This document shows, piece by piece, positions 53,981 to 63,752 of a stretch of DNA of 64,000 nucleotides. How positions within the stretch are numbered: position 1 is the stretch's first letter; each line of letters starts with the position of its first letter. The position numbers and the translations under genes are program-made. This DNA comes from a bacterium D16-56 (lineage in GTDB: Bacteria > Bacillota > Clostridia > Lachnospirales > Lachnospiraceae). The stretch lies in assembly GCA_003611875.1 (NCBI GenBank), contig RAYY01000003.1:62001-126000 (forward strand), written 5' to 3'. Below the pieces are notes generated by a model that did not search any database, had not been told where the DNA came from, and saw only the letters and a program-made list of their open reading frames with translations.

Positions 53981-54733
53981 TTATTTGTTGTAATTGACAA
54001 TTTTTCCAAAATCCGGCTTTAAGGAAGCGCCGCCTACCAGACCGCCGTCAATGTCCGGCTGTGCAAACAGCTCCGGCGCACTGGCGCCCGATACGGAACC
54101 GCCATACTGGATACGGATCGCTGCTGCCGTAGCCTCGTCGTACAGCTCTCCGATACACACACGGATCGCCGCACATACTTCCTGTGCCTGCTCGGTAGTT
54201 GCCACCTTGCCTGTGCCGATGGCCCAAATAGGTTCATAGGCAATTACAGCACTCTTTGCCTGATCTGCCGTCACATTTAAAAATGCGATTTTGATCTGCT
54301 GACGGATCCAGTCAATGGTAATTCCCTGCTCTCTCTGGGTCAGAGACTCACCACAGCAGATGATCGGAGTAATATTGTGCTCAAAAGCCTTCAAAACCTT
54401 TTTATTGACGGTCTCATCTGTCTCGGCAAAATATTCTCTTCTCTCAGAATGGCCAATAATTACGTACTTTACCCCAGCGTCATTTAACATGGCAGGAGAA
54501 ATCTCACCGGTGTAGGCCCCTTTCTCCTCATAGTACATGTTCTCGGCTCCAATGTGAATATTTGTACCCTTGGCAGCCTCCATGGCCGGAATAATGTCAA
54601 TGGCCGGTACACAGAATACCACATCCACCTCATCATTCACTACCAATGGCTTTAATGTGTTCACCAGATCAACTGCCTCCGTAGGAGTCATATTCATCTT
54701 CCAGTTGCCTGCAATGATCTTTTTTCTGGACAT
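53981..54733 (-). CDS. tpiA: Triosephosphate isomerase
   Basis: Interconverts dihydroxyacetone phosphate and glyceraldehyde 3-phosphate. It shows the N-terminal IIAGNWKMN with the catalytic Lys, [11 protein letters not shown] with the catalytic His (~95), [15 protein letters not shown] with the catalytic Glu (~167) and the phosphate-gripping loop, and IQYGGSVSG near the end. The length is 250 residues. It follows pgk by 28 bases in the gap-pgk-tpiA run. Confidence 0.98.
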   Translation of the reverse strand: MSRKKIIAGNWKMNMTPTEAVDLVNTLKPLVVNDEVDVVFCVPAIDIIPAMEAAKGTNIHIGAENMYYEEKGAYTGEISPAMLNDAGVKYVIIGHSERREYFAETDETVNKKVLKAFEHNITPIICCGESLTQREQGITIDWIRQQIKIAFLNVTADQAKSAVIAYEPIWAIGTGKVATTEQAQEVCAAIRVCIGELYDEATAAAIRIQYGGSVSGASAPELFAQPDIDGGLVGGASLKPDFGKIVNYNK

Positions 54734-54761
54734 TTCTTATTCTCCCTTGATCCTTCTCTTT

Positions 54762-55985
54762 TTATTTGTTGTCAGCCGCTGCTACGCCCGGAAGCACCTT
54801 GCCCTCCAAAAACTCTAAGGAAGCGCCGCCGCCGGTAGAAATATGGCTCACCTTATCTGCAAAGCCCAGCTGATTCATGGCCGCTGCCGAATCGCCGCCG
54901 CCGATAATGGTCGTAGCCTCTGTCTCAGCCAATGCTTTCGCCACTGCAATGGTGCCTGCTGCCAGGGTCGGATTCTCAAACACACCCATGGGTCCGTTCC
55001 ACACAACCGTCTTGGCAGTCTTCACTGCTTCTGCGTACATTTCAGCAGTCTTCGGTCCGATATCAAGACCTTCCATATCTGCCGGAATCTCGTCTGCAGA
55101 AACTACCTTCACCTCAACCGGTCCGTCAATCGGATTGGGGAATGCAGCCGCAATGGTGGTGTCCACCGGAAGAAGAAGCTTCTTGCCCAGCTTCTCGGCC
55201 TTTTCCATCATTTCCTTACAGTAATCAATCTTGCTGTCATCTACCAGGGAATTACCCACGCCCTTGCCCTGTGCCTTTAGGAAGGTAAAGGCCATGCCGC
55301 CGCCAATGATCAGGGTGTCGCATTTCTCTAACAGGTTGGAAATCACATTCAGCTTGTCCGCAACCTTTGCGCCGCCTAAAATCGCCACAAACGGCCTTAC
55401 CGGATTCTCTACCGCATTGCCTAAGAAATCAATCTCCTTCTGCATCAGATAACCTACTGCGTTCTCTCCGCCCTTGGCTGTAATGAACTTGGTCACGCCC
55501 TCTACAGACGCATGTGCCCGATGGGAGGAACCGAAAGCATCGCACACATAAACATCTGCCAGGTCTGCCAGCTCCTTGCTGAACTCCTCACCGTTCTTGG
55601 TTTCTTCCTTGCCACGGAAACGGGTATTCTGGAGCAGAACCACATCGCCTTCGCCCATAGCCTCCACTGCCTTTGCGGCAGCTTCCCCGGTCACATTGTA
55701 ATCTGACACAAAGACAACCTCTTTTCCCAGCTTTTCCGTAAGCCGTGCAGCAACCGGAGCCAAAGACTCTCCTTCGTTGGGGCCGTTTTTCACCTTGCCT
55801 AAATGAGAGCACAAAATCACCTTTGCCCCTTCCCCGATCAGCTTATTGATGGTGGGCAGAGCAGCCACAATACGGGTTTCGTCAGAGATCACGCCGCCCT
55901 TTAAAGGCACATTAAAATCACAGCGCACCAAAACTCTCTTACCCTTTAAATCCTTTAAATCATCCACGGTCTTTTTATTCAGCAT
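54762..55985 (-). CDS. pgk: Phosphoglycerate kinase
   Basis: Transfers phosphate from 1,3-bisphosphoglycerate to ADP. Signature elements: [16 protein letters not shown] (~15-30), [39 protein letters not shown] and the nucleotide loop [12 protein letters not shown] near the C-terminus. The length of 407 residues is normal. GGGG lies ~10 bases before the ATG. Separated from gap by a spacer with two hairpins, which may set gap above pgk expression. Confidence 0.98.
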   Translation of the reverse strand: MLNKKTVDDLKDLKGKRVLVRCDFNVPLKGGVISDETRIVAALPTINKLIGEGAKVILCSHLGKVKNGPNEGESLAPVAARLTEKLGKEVVFVSDYNVTGEAAAKAVEAMGEGDVVLLQNTRFRGKEETKNGEEFSKELADLADVYVCDAFGSSHRAHASVEGVTKFITAKGGENAVGYLMQKEIDFLGNAVENPVRPFVAILGGAKVADKLNVISNLLEKCDTLIIGGGMAFTFLKAQGKGVGNSLVDDSKIDYCKEMMEKAEKLGKKLLLPVDTTIAAAFPNPIDGPVEVKVVSADEIPADMEGLDIGPKTAEMYAEAVKTAKTVVWNGPMGVFENPTLAAGTIAVAKALAETEATTIIGGGDSAAAMNQLGFADKVSHISTGGGASLEFLEGKVLPGVAAADNK

Positions 55986-56016
55986 ATTAAAAAATCCCCT
56001 TTCTTAATTATAAACA

Positions 56017-56102
56017 GCAGCAGTCCAGACAGCCTGAACTGCTGCCATACATATACTTCCCTCACATAAAAGAAGGTCCGGTCCTTTTCACAAGACCGGA
56101 CC
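56017..56102 (-). terminator. Two hairpins in the gap-pgk spacer
   Basis: The first on the transcript is a perfect 9-bp stem (56094-56102 with 56075-56083) followed by CTTCTTTTAT, a terminator-like tail. The second is a 12-bp stem with one mismatch or wobble (56034-56045 with 56017-56028). They probably cause partial termination or act as a processing or stability element between gap and pgk. Confidence 0.65.
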
Positions 56103-56134
56103 CGTCGCTTGTCCTGTTTTCCCTAAGCTTTTGA

Positions 56135-57163
56135 TTACAGCTCAGCGAAGTACTTAATGGTCCTTACCATCTGGCTGGTGTAGGAATTCTCATTGTCATA
56201 CCATGAAACAACCTGAACCTCATACAGATCGTCTGCAATCTTTGCAACCATAGTCTGAGTTGCATCAAACAGAGAACCATACTTCATGCCGATTACATCA
56301 GAAGATACAATCGGATCCTCGTTGTAGCCATAAGACTGAGAAGCAGCAGCCTTCATCGCAGCATTGATCCCTTCCTTGGTCACGTCAGCACCCTTGACAA
56401 CTGCCGTCAGAATGGTGGTGGAACCGGTAGTAACCGGAACACGCTGTGCAGAACCGATCAGCTTGCCGTTCAGCTCCGGAATAACCAGGCCGATTGCCTT
56501 GGCAGCGCCGGTGGAGTTGGGAACAATGTTGGCAGCGCCAGCTCTTGCTCTTCTCAAATCACCCTTTCTGTGGGGGCCGTCCAGGATCATCTGATCACCG
56601 GTATAGGCATGAATGGTGCTCATGATACCAGACTGAATGGGAGCATAATCATTCAGAGCCTTTGCCATGGGAGCCAGACAGTTGGTGGTGCAGGAAGCTG
56701 CAGAAATAATGGTGTCGTCCTTGGTCAGGGTGCCTTCATTTACACTGAACACGATGGTCGGCAGATCATTGCCGGCCGGTGCGGAGATAACAACCTTTTT
56801 AGCGCCGGCATCGATATGAGCCTGGGATTTCGCCTTGGAGGTATAGAAACCGGTACACTCCAGAACTACGTCAACGCCAATCTCGCCCCACGGAAGATTC
56901 GCAGCATCCTTCTCTGCGTAAATCCGGATGGTCTTTCCGTCTACGGTTATGGAATCTTCTCCGGCCTCAACGGTATGCTTACCCTCGCCGATATGGCCAG
57001 CATATCCGCCCTGGGCAGTATCATACTTAAGCAAATGTGCCAGCATCTTCGGGTCGGTCAGATCATTGATTGCCACAACCTCGTACCCTTCAGCTCCGAA
57101 CATCTGTCTGAATGCCAGACGGCCAATACGGCCAAAACCATTGATTGCTACTTTTACTGCCAT
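56135..57163 (-). CDS. gap: Glyceraldehyde-3-phosphate dehydrogenase, NAD type
   Basis: Oxidises glyceraldehyde 3-phosphate to 1,3-bisphosphoglycerate. Rossmann start [18 protein letters not shown], active-site Cys in [16 protein letters not shown] (~152-167), later [17 protein letters not shown] and [12 protein letters not shown]. The start is the ATG at 57163 with GGAGG 8 bases upstream; a TTG two codons earlier is not needed. The length is 342 residues. First gene of the minus-strand glycolytic run. Confidence 0.98.
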   Translation of the reverse strand: MAVKVAINGFGRIGRLAFRQMFGAEGYEVVAINDLTDPKMLAHLLKYDTAQGGYAGHIGEGKHTVEAGEDSITVDGKTIRIYAEKDAANLPWGEIGVDVVLECTGFYTSKAKSQAHIDAGAKKVVISAPAGNDLPTIVFSVNEGTLTKDDTIISAASCTTNCLAPMAKALNDYAPIQSGIMSTIHAYTGDQMILDGPHRKGDLRRARAGAANIVPNSTGAAKAIGLVIPELNGKLIGSAQRVPVTTGSTTILTAVVKGADVTKEGINAAMKAAASQSYGYNEDPIVSSDVIGMKYGSLFDATQTMVAKIADDLYEVQVVSWYDNENSYTSQMVRTIKYFAEL

Positions 57164-57178
57164 GTTCAATTCCTCCTA

Positions 57179-57207
57179 GATTGTTAAAAAATTGTTGATT
57201 GTTAAAA
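57179..57207 (-). promoter_or_regulatory. Direct repeats in the gap leader
   Basis: GATTGTTAAAA occurs twice (57179-57189 and 57197-57207), 18 bases apart, between the promoter and the gap ribosome site. TTGTTAA is the half-site of Rex-type redox repressors, but the two copies are direct, not inverted, so assignment is tentative. Confidence 0.35.
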
Positions 57208-57227
57208 TATAATCAACCTTGGTTCCT

Positions 57228-57256
57228 ATTTTACCCAATAATGGACAAAAGTGCAA
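57228..57256 (-). promoter_or_regulatory. Sigma-A promoter of gap
   Basis: Minus-strand -35 TTGCAC (57251-57256), a 17-nt spacer and -10 TAAAAT (57228-57233). Confidence 0.65.
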
Positions 57257-57307
57257 GAGGTAATTTGGCTTTTTTACTGTATTTATCGCTCTTTGTTGGC
57301 GATTTTC

Positions 57308-58975
57308 TTACATCTCATCCTTCACATAGCCTGCCAGATTATAGGCATGGTCAGAAACCCTCTCTAAATTACTGATAATGTCTAAAAATACCACCCCGGC
57401 CGAAGGAGCACACTCTCCGGCCGAAAGACGCTCAATATGCTTTTCCCTCAGCTCCTCCTCCTGATTATCCACATCATCCTCATATTGGCTGACCTTGCGA
57501 ACCGAATCCATATTGCCGGTTTGCCTGGCATCAATGGCATGCTGAAAGGCTTTGACCACGCTGCTGCTGATGGACTTTAAATCCTCCATGCCTGTGTCCG
57601 TAAAATCCAGTCCGTGCTCTGCCATATACTCTGCCTGTTCTGCCAGATTCTCCGCATGATCCCCGATCCTTTCAATATCGCTGACGCTGTAAAACAGATT
57701 GTTGACCACCCGCTTTTGACGCTCTGTCAGAGACAGGTTATCTACCTTGATCAAATATTCTGTCAGCATCTTTTCCATATTATCTATGGTTTTCTCCGTT
57801 TTATACACATCCTGTATTTCTTCCAGATTTCCGGTAAGGATCGCATCTAAGGCCCGCTTCACATTCTTCATGGTAATCTGGCCCATATGAACCACCTCCA
57901 GGGACGCGGTCTCCACCGCAAAGGCAGGAGACTCAAAAATCCTCTCATCCAAATGCTTCAAGGTGACTGCAGTTTCCTTATCCTCCACAGGCTCTTCGTT
58001 GTCCTCCTTCACTACCACTCCGGAAAGCTTTACCAGCCAGTCGCCAAAGGGGAAAAGCAAGGTGGTCATAGTCAGGTTAAATACGGTGTGGAACATGGAG
58101 ATCTGCACAGCCGTAATGTGGGAAGCTGCAAAAGCCGGAAGCAGGGAAAACACCGCAAACCCCAGTACGCCAAACACAATAGCCCCGATCAGATTAAAAG
58201 CCAGATGCATGACTGCCGCCCGCTTTGCCGTCCGGGATCCTCCTGCGCTGGAAAGCATGGCCGTGACACAGGAACCGATATTCTGTCCCAGGGTAATATA
58301 GATCGCCGCATTGGCAGTCACAACTCCATTCATAGCAAGGGTCTGCAGAATCCCTACCGATGCAGAGGAGCTCTGCAGGAGGGCTGTCACCAGTGCGCCA
58401 ATTCCCATTCCCAGCAGAGGATTCCCTCCCAGCAGTGCAAATGCACTTGCAAAGATCGGCGCATCCGTATAAGGGCTGATAGATCCGGACATAAAATCCA
58501 GCCCTGTAAACAAAAGCCCCAGGCCGATCAAAATCTCTCCCACTGTCTTCTTTTTTTGTCCCTTGGCAAAGACCAGCAAAAGCGCTCCCAGTCCAATGAT
58601 CAGGGGGGCATAAAAGCTGGGCTTCATGATCTCAAAGGCATCCCCCAGCTGGCTCATGGACACGATCCAGGCAGTGATGGTGGTGCCGATATTCGCCCCC
58701 ATGATCACCCCTACCGCCTGGGACAGATTCAGCACGCCTGCGCTGACAAACCCTACCACCATCACCGTAGTGGCCCCGCTGCTCTGGATGATGGCCGTGA
58801 TCAGCGCCCCCAGCACCACTGCCAGAAAACGGTTATTGGTCAGCATTCCAAGAAAGCTGCTCATCCGGCTTCCTGCCGTCTTCTGCATTCCGTCCGCCAT
58901 TATGCTCATACCATACAAAAACATTCCCAATCCGCCCAAAAAACCAAAAATGTTAGAAACGTCGCTTACTGACAT
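57308..58975 (-). CDS. Na/Pi cotransporter family protein with PhoU-like domain
   Basis: Membrane domain (~1-320) with the duplicated NptA/PNaS motif, AIIQSSGATTVMVVGF in repeat 1 and ALLQSSSASVGILQ in repeat 2, and ~8-10 helices. A cytosolic PhoU-like helical region (~345-555; NNLFYSVSDIERIGDHAENLAE and SNLERVSDHAYNLAGY, metal-binding E/D-rich motifs) follows. The ATG at 58975 is chosen, with GGAG 8 bases upstream; a GTG at 58984 overlaps that spacing. The length is 555 residues. Predicted sodium-dependent phosphate uptake; monocistronic. Confidence 0.92.
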   Translation of the reverse strand: MSVSDVSNIFGFLGGLGMFLYGMSIMADGMQKTAGSRMSSFLGMLTNNRFLAVVLGALITAIIQSSGATTVMVVGFVSAGVLNLSQAVGVIMGANIGTTITAWIVSMSQLGDAFEIMKPSFYAPLIIGLGALLLVFAKGQKKKTVGEILIGLGLLFTGLDFMSGSISPYTDAPIFASAFALLGGNPLLGMGIGALVTALLQSSSASVGILQTLAMNGVVTANAAIYITLGQNIGSCVTAMLSSAGGSRTAKRAAVMHLAFNLIGAIVFGVLGFAVFSLLPAFAASHITAVQISMFHTVFNLTMTTLLFPFGDWLVKLSGVVVKEDNEEPVEDKETAVTLKHLDERIFESPAFAVETASLEVVHMGQITMKNVKRALDAILTGNLEEIQDVYKTEKTIDNMEKMLTEYLIKVDNLSLTERQKRVVNNLFYSVSDIERIGDHAENLAEQAEYMAEHGLDFTDTGMEDLKSISSSVVKAFQHAIDARQTGNMDSVRKVSQYEDDVDNQEEELREKHIERLSAGECAPSAGVVFLDIISNLERVSDHAYNLAGYVKDEM

Positions 58976-59080
58976 TTTCTTCACTCCATTCCTTCTTCTT
59001 TGCTGTTGCTTCCTTTCAGCCCATTATACCTAATGATACCATAGAAGCCTTTGTTATTTCAACCTGTTTTAAAATTCCCG

Positions 59081-59109
59081 TTGCACTGCCTCCTAAAATC
59101 GATTATAAT
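59081..59109 (+). promoter_or_regulatory. Promoter of the hisJ-like gene
   Basis: -35 TTGCAC (59081-59086), a 17-nt spacer and a perfect -10 TATAAT (59104-59109), 42 bases before the ATG. Confidence 0.75.
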
Positions 59110-59151
59110 CAATCTCAGTTTTTTCAAAAATATCCACGGAGGAATCTGCTT

Positions 59152-59952
59152 ATGCTTCCCGATTCACATATCCACACAAATTTTTCCCAGGACAGCAGCG
59201 CTTTGCCGGAAACCCAGATTGACCAATGCCTTCTTTTGGGTATGAAGGAGCTGTGTATCACAGATCATCATGATTATGAAGGAGATGCCAAGGAGGATTC
59301 CTTTGTGCTGGATTTTGACGCTTATCTGCCCTATATGCGCCGTCTCAGCCGAAAATACGCAGATCGCATCCGGATTAACATTGGTGTCGAGCTGGGTCTG
59401 CAGCTTCATATTCAGGAATATCTGGAAAAGCTGGCTCAGAATTTAGAGGTCGACTTTATCATCGGCTCCAGCCATTTTATTGATAAAAAAGATCCTTACT
59501 TTCCCGATTTTTTTGAGGGAAAAAGCGAACGGGAAGTGTATGAGCATTACTTTGAAGTCACCTTGAACCGAATCCGCACTTTGGACTGCTTTGATTCCTT
59601 CGGGCATTTAGATTACATTGTTCGCTACGGCCCCTCTGCCAACCGGCATTACTCCTTCCAAGCCTATCAGGACCATATTGACCCGATCTTAAAGGCCCTC
59701 GTGGAAAAGGGAAAATCCTTGGAGTGCAACACTGCCGGCTTTCGCTATGGCTTAAACCATCCCAATCCTTCCGAGGATATCCTTAAACGCTACCATGAAC
59801 TGGGAGGCGAACTGATTACCCTTGGCTCTGACGCCCACTCCCCAAACGCTATCGCCTGTGAATTCGGCCGGATGCAGGCCATTCTAAAGGACTGCGGCTT
59901 CCGCTATATTATGGTATATCGTCAGAGAAAACCGCACCCTATCCCCCTTTAA
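59152..59952 (+). CDS. hisJ: Histidinol-phosphatase-like PHP protein
   Basis: PHP-family phosphatase that in this class removes phosphate from histidinol phosphate. Metal ligands are in PDSHIHTNFSQD (~3-14), CITDHHDYEG (~36-45), NIGVELGLQ (~76-84), GSSHFID, FGHLDYIVRYG and the C-terminal LGSDAHSPN (~223-231). The length is 266 residues. AGGAGG precedes the ATG. No other histidine genes are adjacent, so the enzymatic assignment rests on family resemblance; a different phosphomonoester substrate is possible. Confidence 0.85.
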   Translation: MLPDSHIHTNFSQDSSALPETQIDQCLLLGMKELCITDHHDYEGDAKEDSFVLDFDAYLPYMRRLSRKYADRIRINIGVELGLQLHIQEYLEKLAQNLEVDFIIGSSHFIDKKDPYFPDFFEGKSEREVYEHYFEVTLNRIRTLDCFDSFGHLDYIVRYGPSANRHYSFQAYQDHIDPILKALVEKGKSLECNTAGFRYGLNHPNPSEDILKRYHELGGELITLGSDAHSPNAIACEFGRMQAILKDCGFRYIMVYRQRKPHPIPL

Positions 59953-59956
59953 TCCT

Positions 59957-60006
59957 CAAAAGGCGCAGAGGCTGTTCTTCTTCTCAAACAGCTCCTGCGC
60001 CTTTTT
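59957..60006. terminator. Bidirectional terminator between hisJ and the M14 peptidase gene
   Basis: A long stem: AAAAGGCGCAG (59958-59968) with CTGCGCCTTTT (59995-60005), extended by GGCTGTT/AACAGC-type pairing inside. A-rich and T-rich ends serve both convergent genes. Confidence 0.88.
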
Positions 60007-60010
60007 ACAA

Positions 60011-61423
60011 TCAATGATCCATGGCGTATCGTGCAACCAGCGCCCATACCATCTTGTTCCGGTTCCAGATATCCTCATATTGCGACAGCGGCAGCGGACA
60101 CGCAACGCTTCCCGTCTCAATGGTAACTCCCGGAATTGGGTCCTCCTTAATCTGGGTCCAGTCCTTAAATCCTCCATGGCTGTTGCCGCTGCTTGCCGCC
60201 CGATATTGCGTACAGACCTCAAGCAATGCGGTCAGCTCTCCGGATGCCTGCTGAACACGATTCCCTACATAATCCCAATAAATCAGATTTCCCATGCTGT
60301 GATAGCTGACGGTTGCCGACCATTTTCTTGAATTTACCAGCCTTTCAAGAGCCTGGGACTCCGGCTCGGAAAATGGTTCCGTCCCTTTATAGGTAGTATA
60401 GGACGGATTCGGAGAGCTTCCTGTCAGATCCCAGTTTGCCGGAAAGTTATGATTTAAATCCACCCCTCTTGCATTGGCCTTCCAATAAATCAAATACCGG
60501 TCAAAAGCTGCCGAGGTCCTTCCCTGTGCCGTGTCGTCTGCATAGCATTGCTGGATCGCCTGACGCAGCTCCTCTGAGCGGATCGCCTCAATCCCAAATT
60601 GGCTGAGCGCCGTCCCATCAGGATTAGCCATGGGTACAAAATGCACAGCCACCTGCTGTAAAATTACCGATAAAGGCTGGCCGGCATAGCTTCCCCGGTC
60701 ATAAAACTCTAAACCATATTCCAGCTGCTTCATCACAAGAAGAGGCGTCATATACTCTCTTGCGTGAATACCGGCATGAATCAGTATATGTTTTCCTGCA
60801 TTGGGATTGCCCAAAACAGCCTCATACAAATTTCTGCCGTCTAAGGAGGTTCCGATCACATTGATCTGAAGCCGCTCGCTGCCATATCGGGCCTGAAGCT
60901 TCTCCAAGTCGGAAACCATGGTCTCATAGCTGTATTTTTCTACCGGTATCACCGTAGGATCTGCCACCGGCTCCGAAAAATAGTCGATCCGTTCCAGAGT
61001 CATGGAATTGCCGGTCGGATCAGTCATTGGCTGTTCCGGCACATTCTCGGAAGGTACACCTGGCCCTGCTCCGGGGCCTGCGGTGGTTCCGGGGCCGATG
61101 ACCGGCGAACTGCCGGAACCGGTACTGCCGCTTCCGACTGTCAGCACCGGCGAACCGGCGGAAGTTTCCGCTTCTGTACTTTCTGCCAGAGAGGACGTCT
61201 CCGACGACTCCTGATTTCCAGCCTCCACTACAGGAGATTGTTGATTTTCACTGCTTTCCTGTGTATTTTCTGTTCCGTTATCAATATCCATCTCCTGGCC
61301 CTGGCCTGCCTCTGCCGTCATATCCAAAGCCGGCACCTCCATGACAGCCAGAGCAGTGGCTGGATTCGCGGCTGCAATCGCTAAGGTCATCACCCCTGCC
61401 GCCCATCTTTTATATCTCATCAT
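60011..61423 (-). CDS. Exported M14-family zinc carboxypeptidase-like protein
   Basis: A 470-residue secreted or surface peptidase. N-terminal signal (~1-28, VMTLAIAAANPATALA), a Ser/Glu/Gly-rich low-complexity linker to ~150, then the M14 domain with zinc motif HAGIHAREYMTPLL (~216-229), substrate motif GVDLNHNFPANWD (~323-335), the third ligand in SYHSMGNLIYW, and catalytic Glu in VTIETGS. Where pancreatic carboxypeptidases have LNRNF, this has LNHNF. It may cut peptidoglycan stem peptides (inference from bacterial relatives). It starts 5 bases after pnp ends and is probably co-transcribed. Confidence 0.88.
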   Translation of the reverse strand: MMRYKRWAAGVMTLAIAAANPATALAVMEVPALDMTAEAGQGQEMDIDNGTENTQESSENQQSPVVEAGNQESSETSSLAESTEAETSAGSPVLTVGSGSTGSGSSPVIGPGTTAGPGAGPGVPSENVPEQPMTDPTGNSMTLERIDYFSEPVADPTVIPVEKYSYETMVSDLEKLQARYGSERLQINVIGTSLDGRNLYEAVLGNPNAGKHILIHAGIHAREYMTPLLVMKQLEYGLEFYDRGSYAGQPLSVILQQVAVHFVPMANPDGTALSQFGIEAIRSEELRQAIQQCYADDTAQGRTSAAFDRYLIYWKANARGVDLNHNFPANWDLTGSSPNPSYTTYKGTEPFSEPESQALERLVNSRKWSATVSYHSMGNLIYWDYVGNRVQQASGELTALLEVCTQYRAASSGNSHGGFKDWTQIKEDPIPGVTIETGSVACPLPLSQYEDIWNRNKMVWALVARYAMDH

Positions 61424-61428
61424 AAGTC

Positions 61429-63537
61429 TTATTTCTCACTATTCTTCTTGCCCAGATCGCCCGGTCTCATGCTCAGGCTGATCTTTCCCATCTTGTCAAT
61501 ATCCAGTACCTTTACTGTTACCGTATCACCGATATTTACCACATCCTCTACCTTTTCCACCCGCTTGTCAGACAGCCTGGAAATATGCACCATACCATCC
61601 TTCTTGGGCTTAAGCTCCACAAACGCCCCAAACGGCATGATCCGAACCACTTTTCCGGTAAGGATCTGACCTGGCTCCACATCCGTCACGATCCCCTGAA
61701 TGATCTCCTTGGCCTTCTCGATCATCTCCCTGTCCGCACCGCAGATATCCACTCTCCCGTCTTCAGAAATGTCGATCTTCACCCCGGTATCCTCAATGAT
61801 CTTGTTGATCACACTGCCCTGTTTTCCTACCACATCCCCGATCTTCTGAGGGTCAATGGTAATCTGATCAATCTTTGGAGCATATCTGCCCACCTCTTTT
61901 CGAGGCTCAGAAATCACGGGAGCCATCACCTCATCCAAAATGTACAATCTGGCTTCACGGGTTCTGGCAATGGCTTCCTCGATAATGGGACGAGTCAAGC
62001 CATGGATCTTAATGTCCATCTGAATGGCCGTAATTCCCTTATGAGTACCGCCCACCTTAAAATCCATATCTCCAAAGAAATCCTCTAATCCCTGAATATC
62101 CGTCAGAACAATATAATCGTCATCACTGTCTCCCGTCACCAGGCCGCAGGAAATACCAGCTACCATAGCCTTAATCGGCACACCTGCCGCCATCAGAGAC
62201 AGGGTAGAGGCACAGATGCTGGCCTGGGATGTGGAACCGTTGGACTCCATGGTCTCTGATACGGTACGGATTGCATAAGGGAACTCTGCCTCTGTCGGCA
62301 GCACCGGAACCAGAGCCCTTTCTGCCAGCGCCCCATGACCGATCTCACGGCGTCCCGGTCCTCTTGACGGTTTGGTCTCCCCTACAGAATAGGAAGGGAA
62401 ATTATAATGATGCATATATCTCTTGGAAGTCTCATTCTCATCCAGTCCGTCTAACCGCTGGGCCTCTGACATAGGAGCCAGGGTGCATACATTCAGAATC
62501 TGGGTCTGTCCGCGGGTAAACATGCCTGAGCCATGAACTCTGGGAAGCAGATCAATCTCTGCCGCCAAAGGACGGATCTCCGTAACTGCACGGCCATCCG
62601 GACGCTTATGGTCTCTCAAAATCATCTTTCGAACCGTCTTTTTCTGATACTGATAAACGGCTTCTCCCAAACCAGCCAGCCATTCTTCCTTATCTGCAAA
62701 AGCAGCCTCCAGCTTCTCCGTGATACGACGGATATTCTCCTCCCGGGTCTGCTTGTCGTCGGTAAAGACTGCATTTTCCATCTCTGCAGACGGAACGATC
62801 TCCTGGATTGCGCTTAAAAGCTCTGGAGAAACGGCACAGCTCTCATAGGAATGCTTTGGCTTTCCGCATTCCGCCACGATCCTGTCAATAAATTTGATAA
62901 TCTCCTGATTCACCTCATGAGCCTTAAAAATGGCTTCGATCATCACCTGTTCCGGTATTTCTTTGGCTCCGGCCTCAATCATGATCACCTTTTCCCTGGT
63001 GGATGCAACCGTCAGGGCCAGATCAGAATCTGTCTTCTGGCTGTTGGTGGGATTGACAATAAACTCACCGCCGATCATACCGATCTGCGTAGTAGCGCAG
63101 GGCCCGTCAAAGGGAATATCCGAGATACAGGTTGCAATGGCAGAACCCAGCATGGCCGTATATTCCGGACTGCAGTCCGGATCTACGGACATCACCAGGT
63201 TGCTTAAGGTCACGTCATTGCGGTAATCCTTTGGAAACAGAGGACGCATGGGCCGGTCAATAACCCGGGCAGTCAGCACCGCATTCTCCGACGCCTTCCC
63301 CTCTCTCCGGTTAAATCCCCCCGGAATCTTACCCACAGAATAAAGCTTTTCTTCAAATTCCACACTCAAAGGGAAGAAGTCAATTCCCTCCCTGGGCTTG
63401 TCTGACGCAGTAGCCGTAGATAATACCACCGTGTCCCCATAATGCATAAACGCGGCCCCGTTTGCCTGCCCTGCTACCCTGCCTACATCCACGGTCAGGG
63501 TTCTCCCGGCCAGCTCCATACTAAAACTTTTGTACAT
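61429..63537 (-). CDS. pnp: Polynucleotide phosphorylase
   Basis: Phosphorolytic 3'-5' exoribonuclease. Two RNase PH domains flank a helical domain; the second holds KGITAIQMDIKIHGLT with catalytic Asp. A KH domain (~550-615; KIGDVVGKQGSVINKI) and an S1 domain (~620-690; PGQILTGKVVRIMPFGAFVEL, in part) follow. The ATG at 63537 is chosen by GGAG ~10 bases upstream and by the family start MYKSFSMELAGRTL; the frame is open 33 codons upstream. The length is 701 residues. It follows rpsO, the classical order. Confidence 0.97.
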   Translation of the reverse strand: MYKSFSMELAGRTLTVDVGRVAGQANGAAFMHYGDTVVLSTATASDKPREGIDFFPLSVEFEEKLYSVGKIPGGFNRREGKASENAVLTARVIDRPMRPLFPKDYRNDVTLSNLVMSVDPDCSPEYTAMLGSAIATCISDIPFDGPCATTQIGMIGGEFIVNPTNSQKTDSDLALTVASTREKVIMIEAGAKEIPEQVMIEAIFKAHEVNQEIIKFIDRIVAECGKPKHSYESCAVSPELLSAIQEIVPSAEMENAVFTDDKQTREENIRRITEKLEAAFADKEEWLAGLGEAVYQYQKKTVRKMILRDHKRPDGRAVTEIRPLAAEIDLLPRVHGSGMFTRGQTQILNVCTLAPMSEAQRLDGLDENETSKRYMHHYNFPSYSVGETKPSRGPGRREIGHGALAERALVPVLPTEAEFPYAIRTVSETMESNGSTSQASICASTLSLMAAGVPIKAMVAGISCGLVTGDSDDDYIVLTDIQGLEDFFGDMDFKVGGTHKGITAIQMDIKIHGLTRPIIEEAIARTREARLYILDEVMAPVISEPRKEVGRYAPKIDQITIDPQKIGDVVGKQGSVINKIIEDTGVKIDISEDGRVDICGADREMIEKAKEIIQGIVTDVEPGQILTGKVVRIMPFGAFVELKPKKDGMVHISRLSDKRVEKVEDVVNIGDTVTVKVLDIDKMGKISLSMRPGDLGKKNSEK

Positions 63538-63712
63538 AAATTTCGTCTCCTTTTCCCAATATTTTAAAATATTTATATTTAATTCAGAAGACTCCGAAAC
63601 TACTGCTCTGCACGAAAATACCCCTGTCAAAACCAATCCTGCCTTTCGTGTACAGCAGTCGTCTCGGTCTCGCCCTCCGAAAAATATCTATGATTTGCTT
63701 TAAACAACGATA

Positions 63713-63735
63713 GGGTGGAGAACACTTCTCCACCC
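63713..63735 (-). terminator. Hairpin between rpsO and pnp
   Basis: A perfect 10-bp stem (63713-63722 with 63726-63735) with a 3-nt loop, 17 bases past the rpsO stop. The tail is only moderately T-rich, so readthrough into pnp is likely. Confidence 0.6.
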
Positions 63736-63752
63736 CCAACTCTGTCCTGTCC

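Noticed and set aside
57887-58972. 361-codon open frame on the plus strand inside the Na/Pi gene
   Set aside because: Fully antisense to a clear family member. The translation is rich in His/Gln/Cys with no domain and has no ribosome site.
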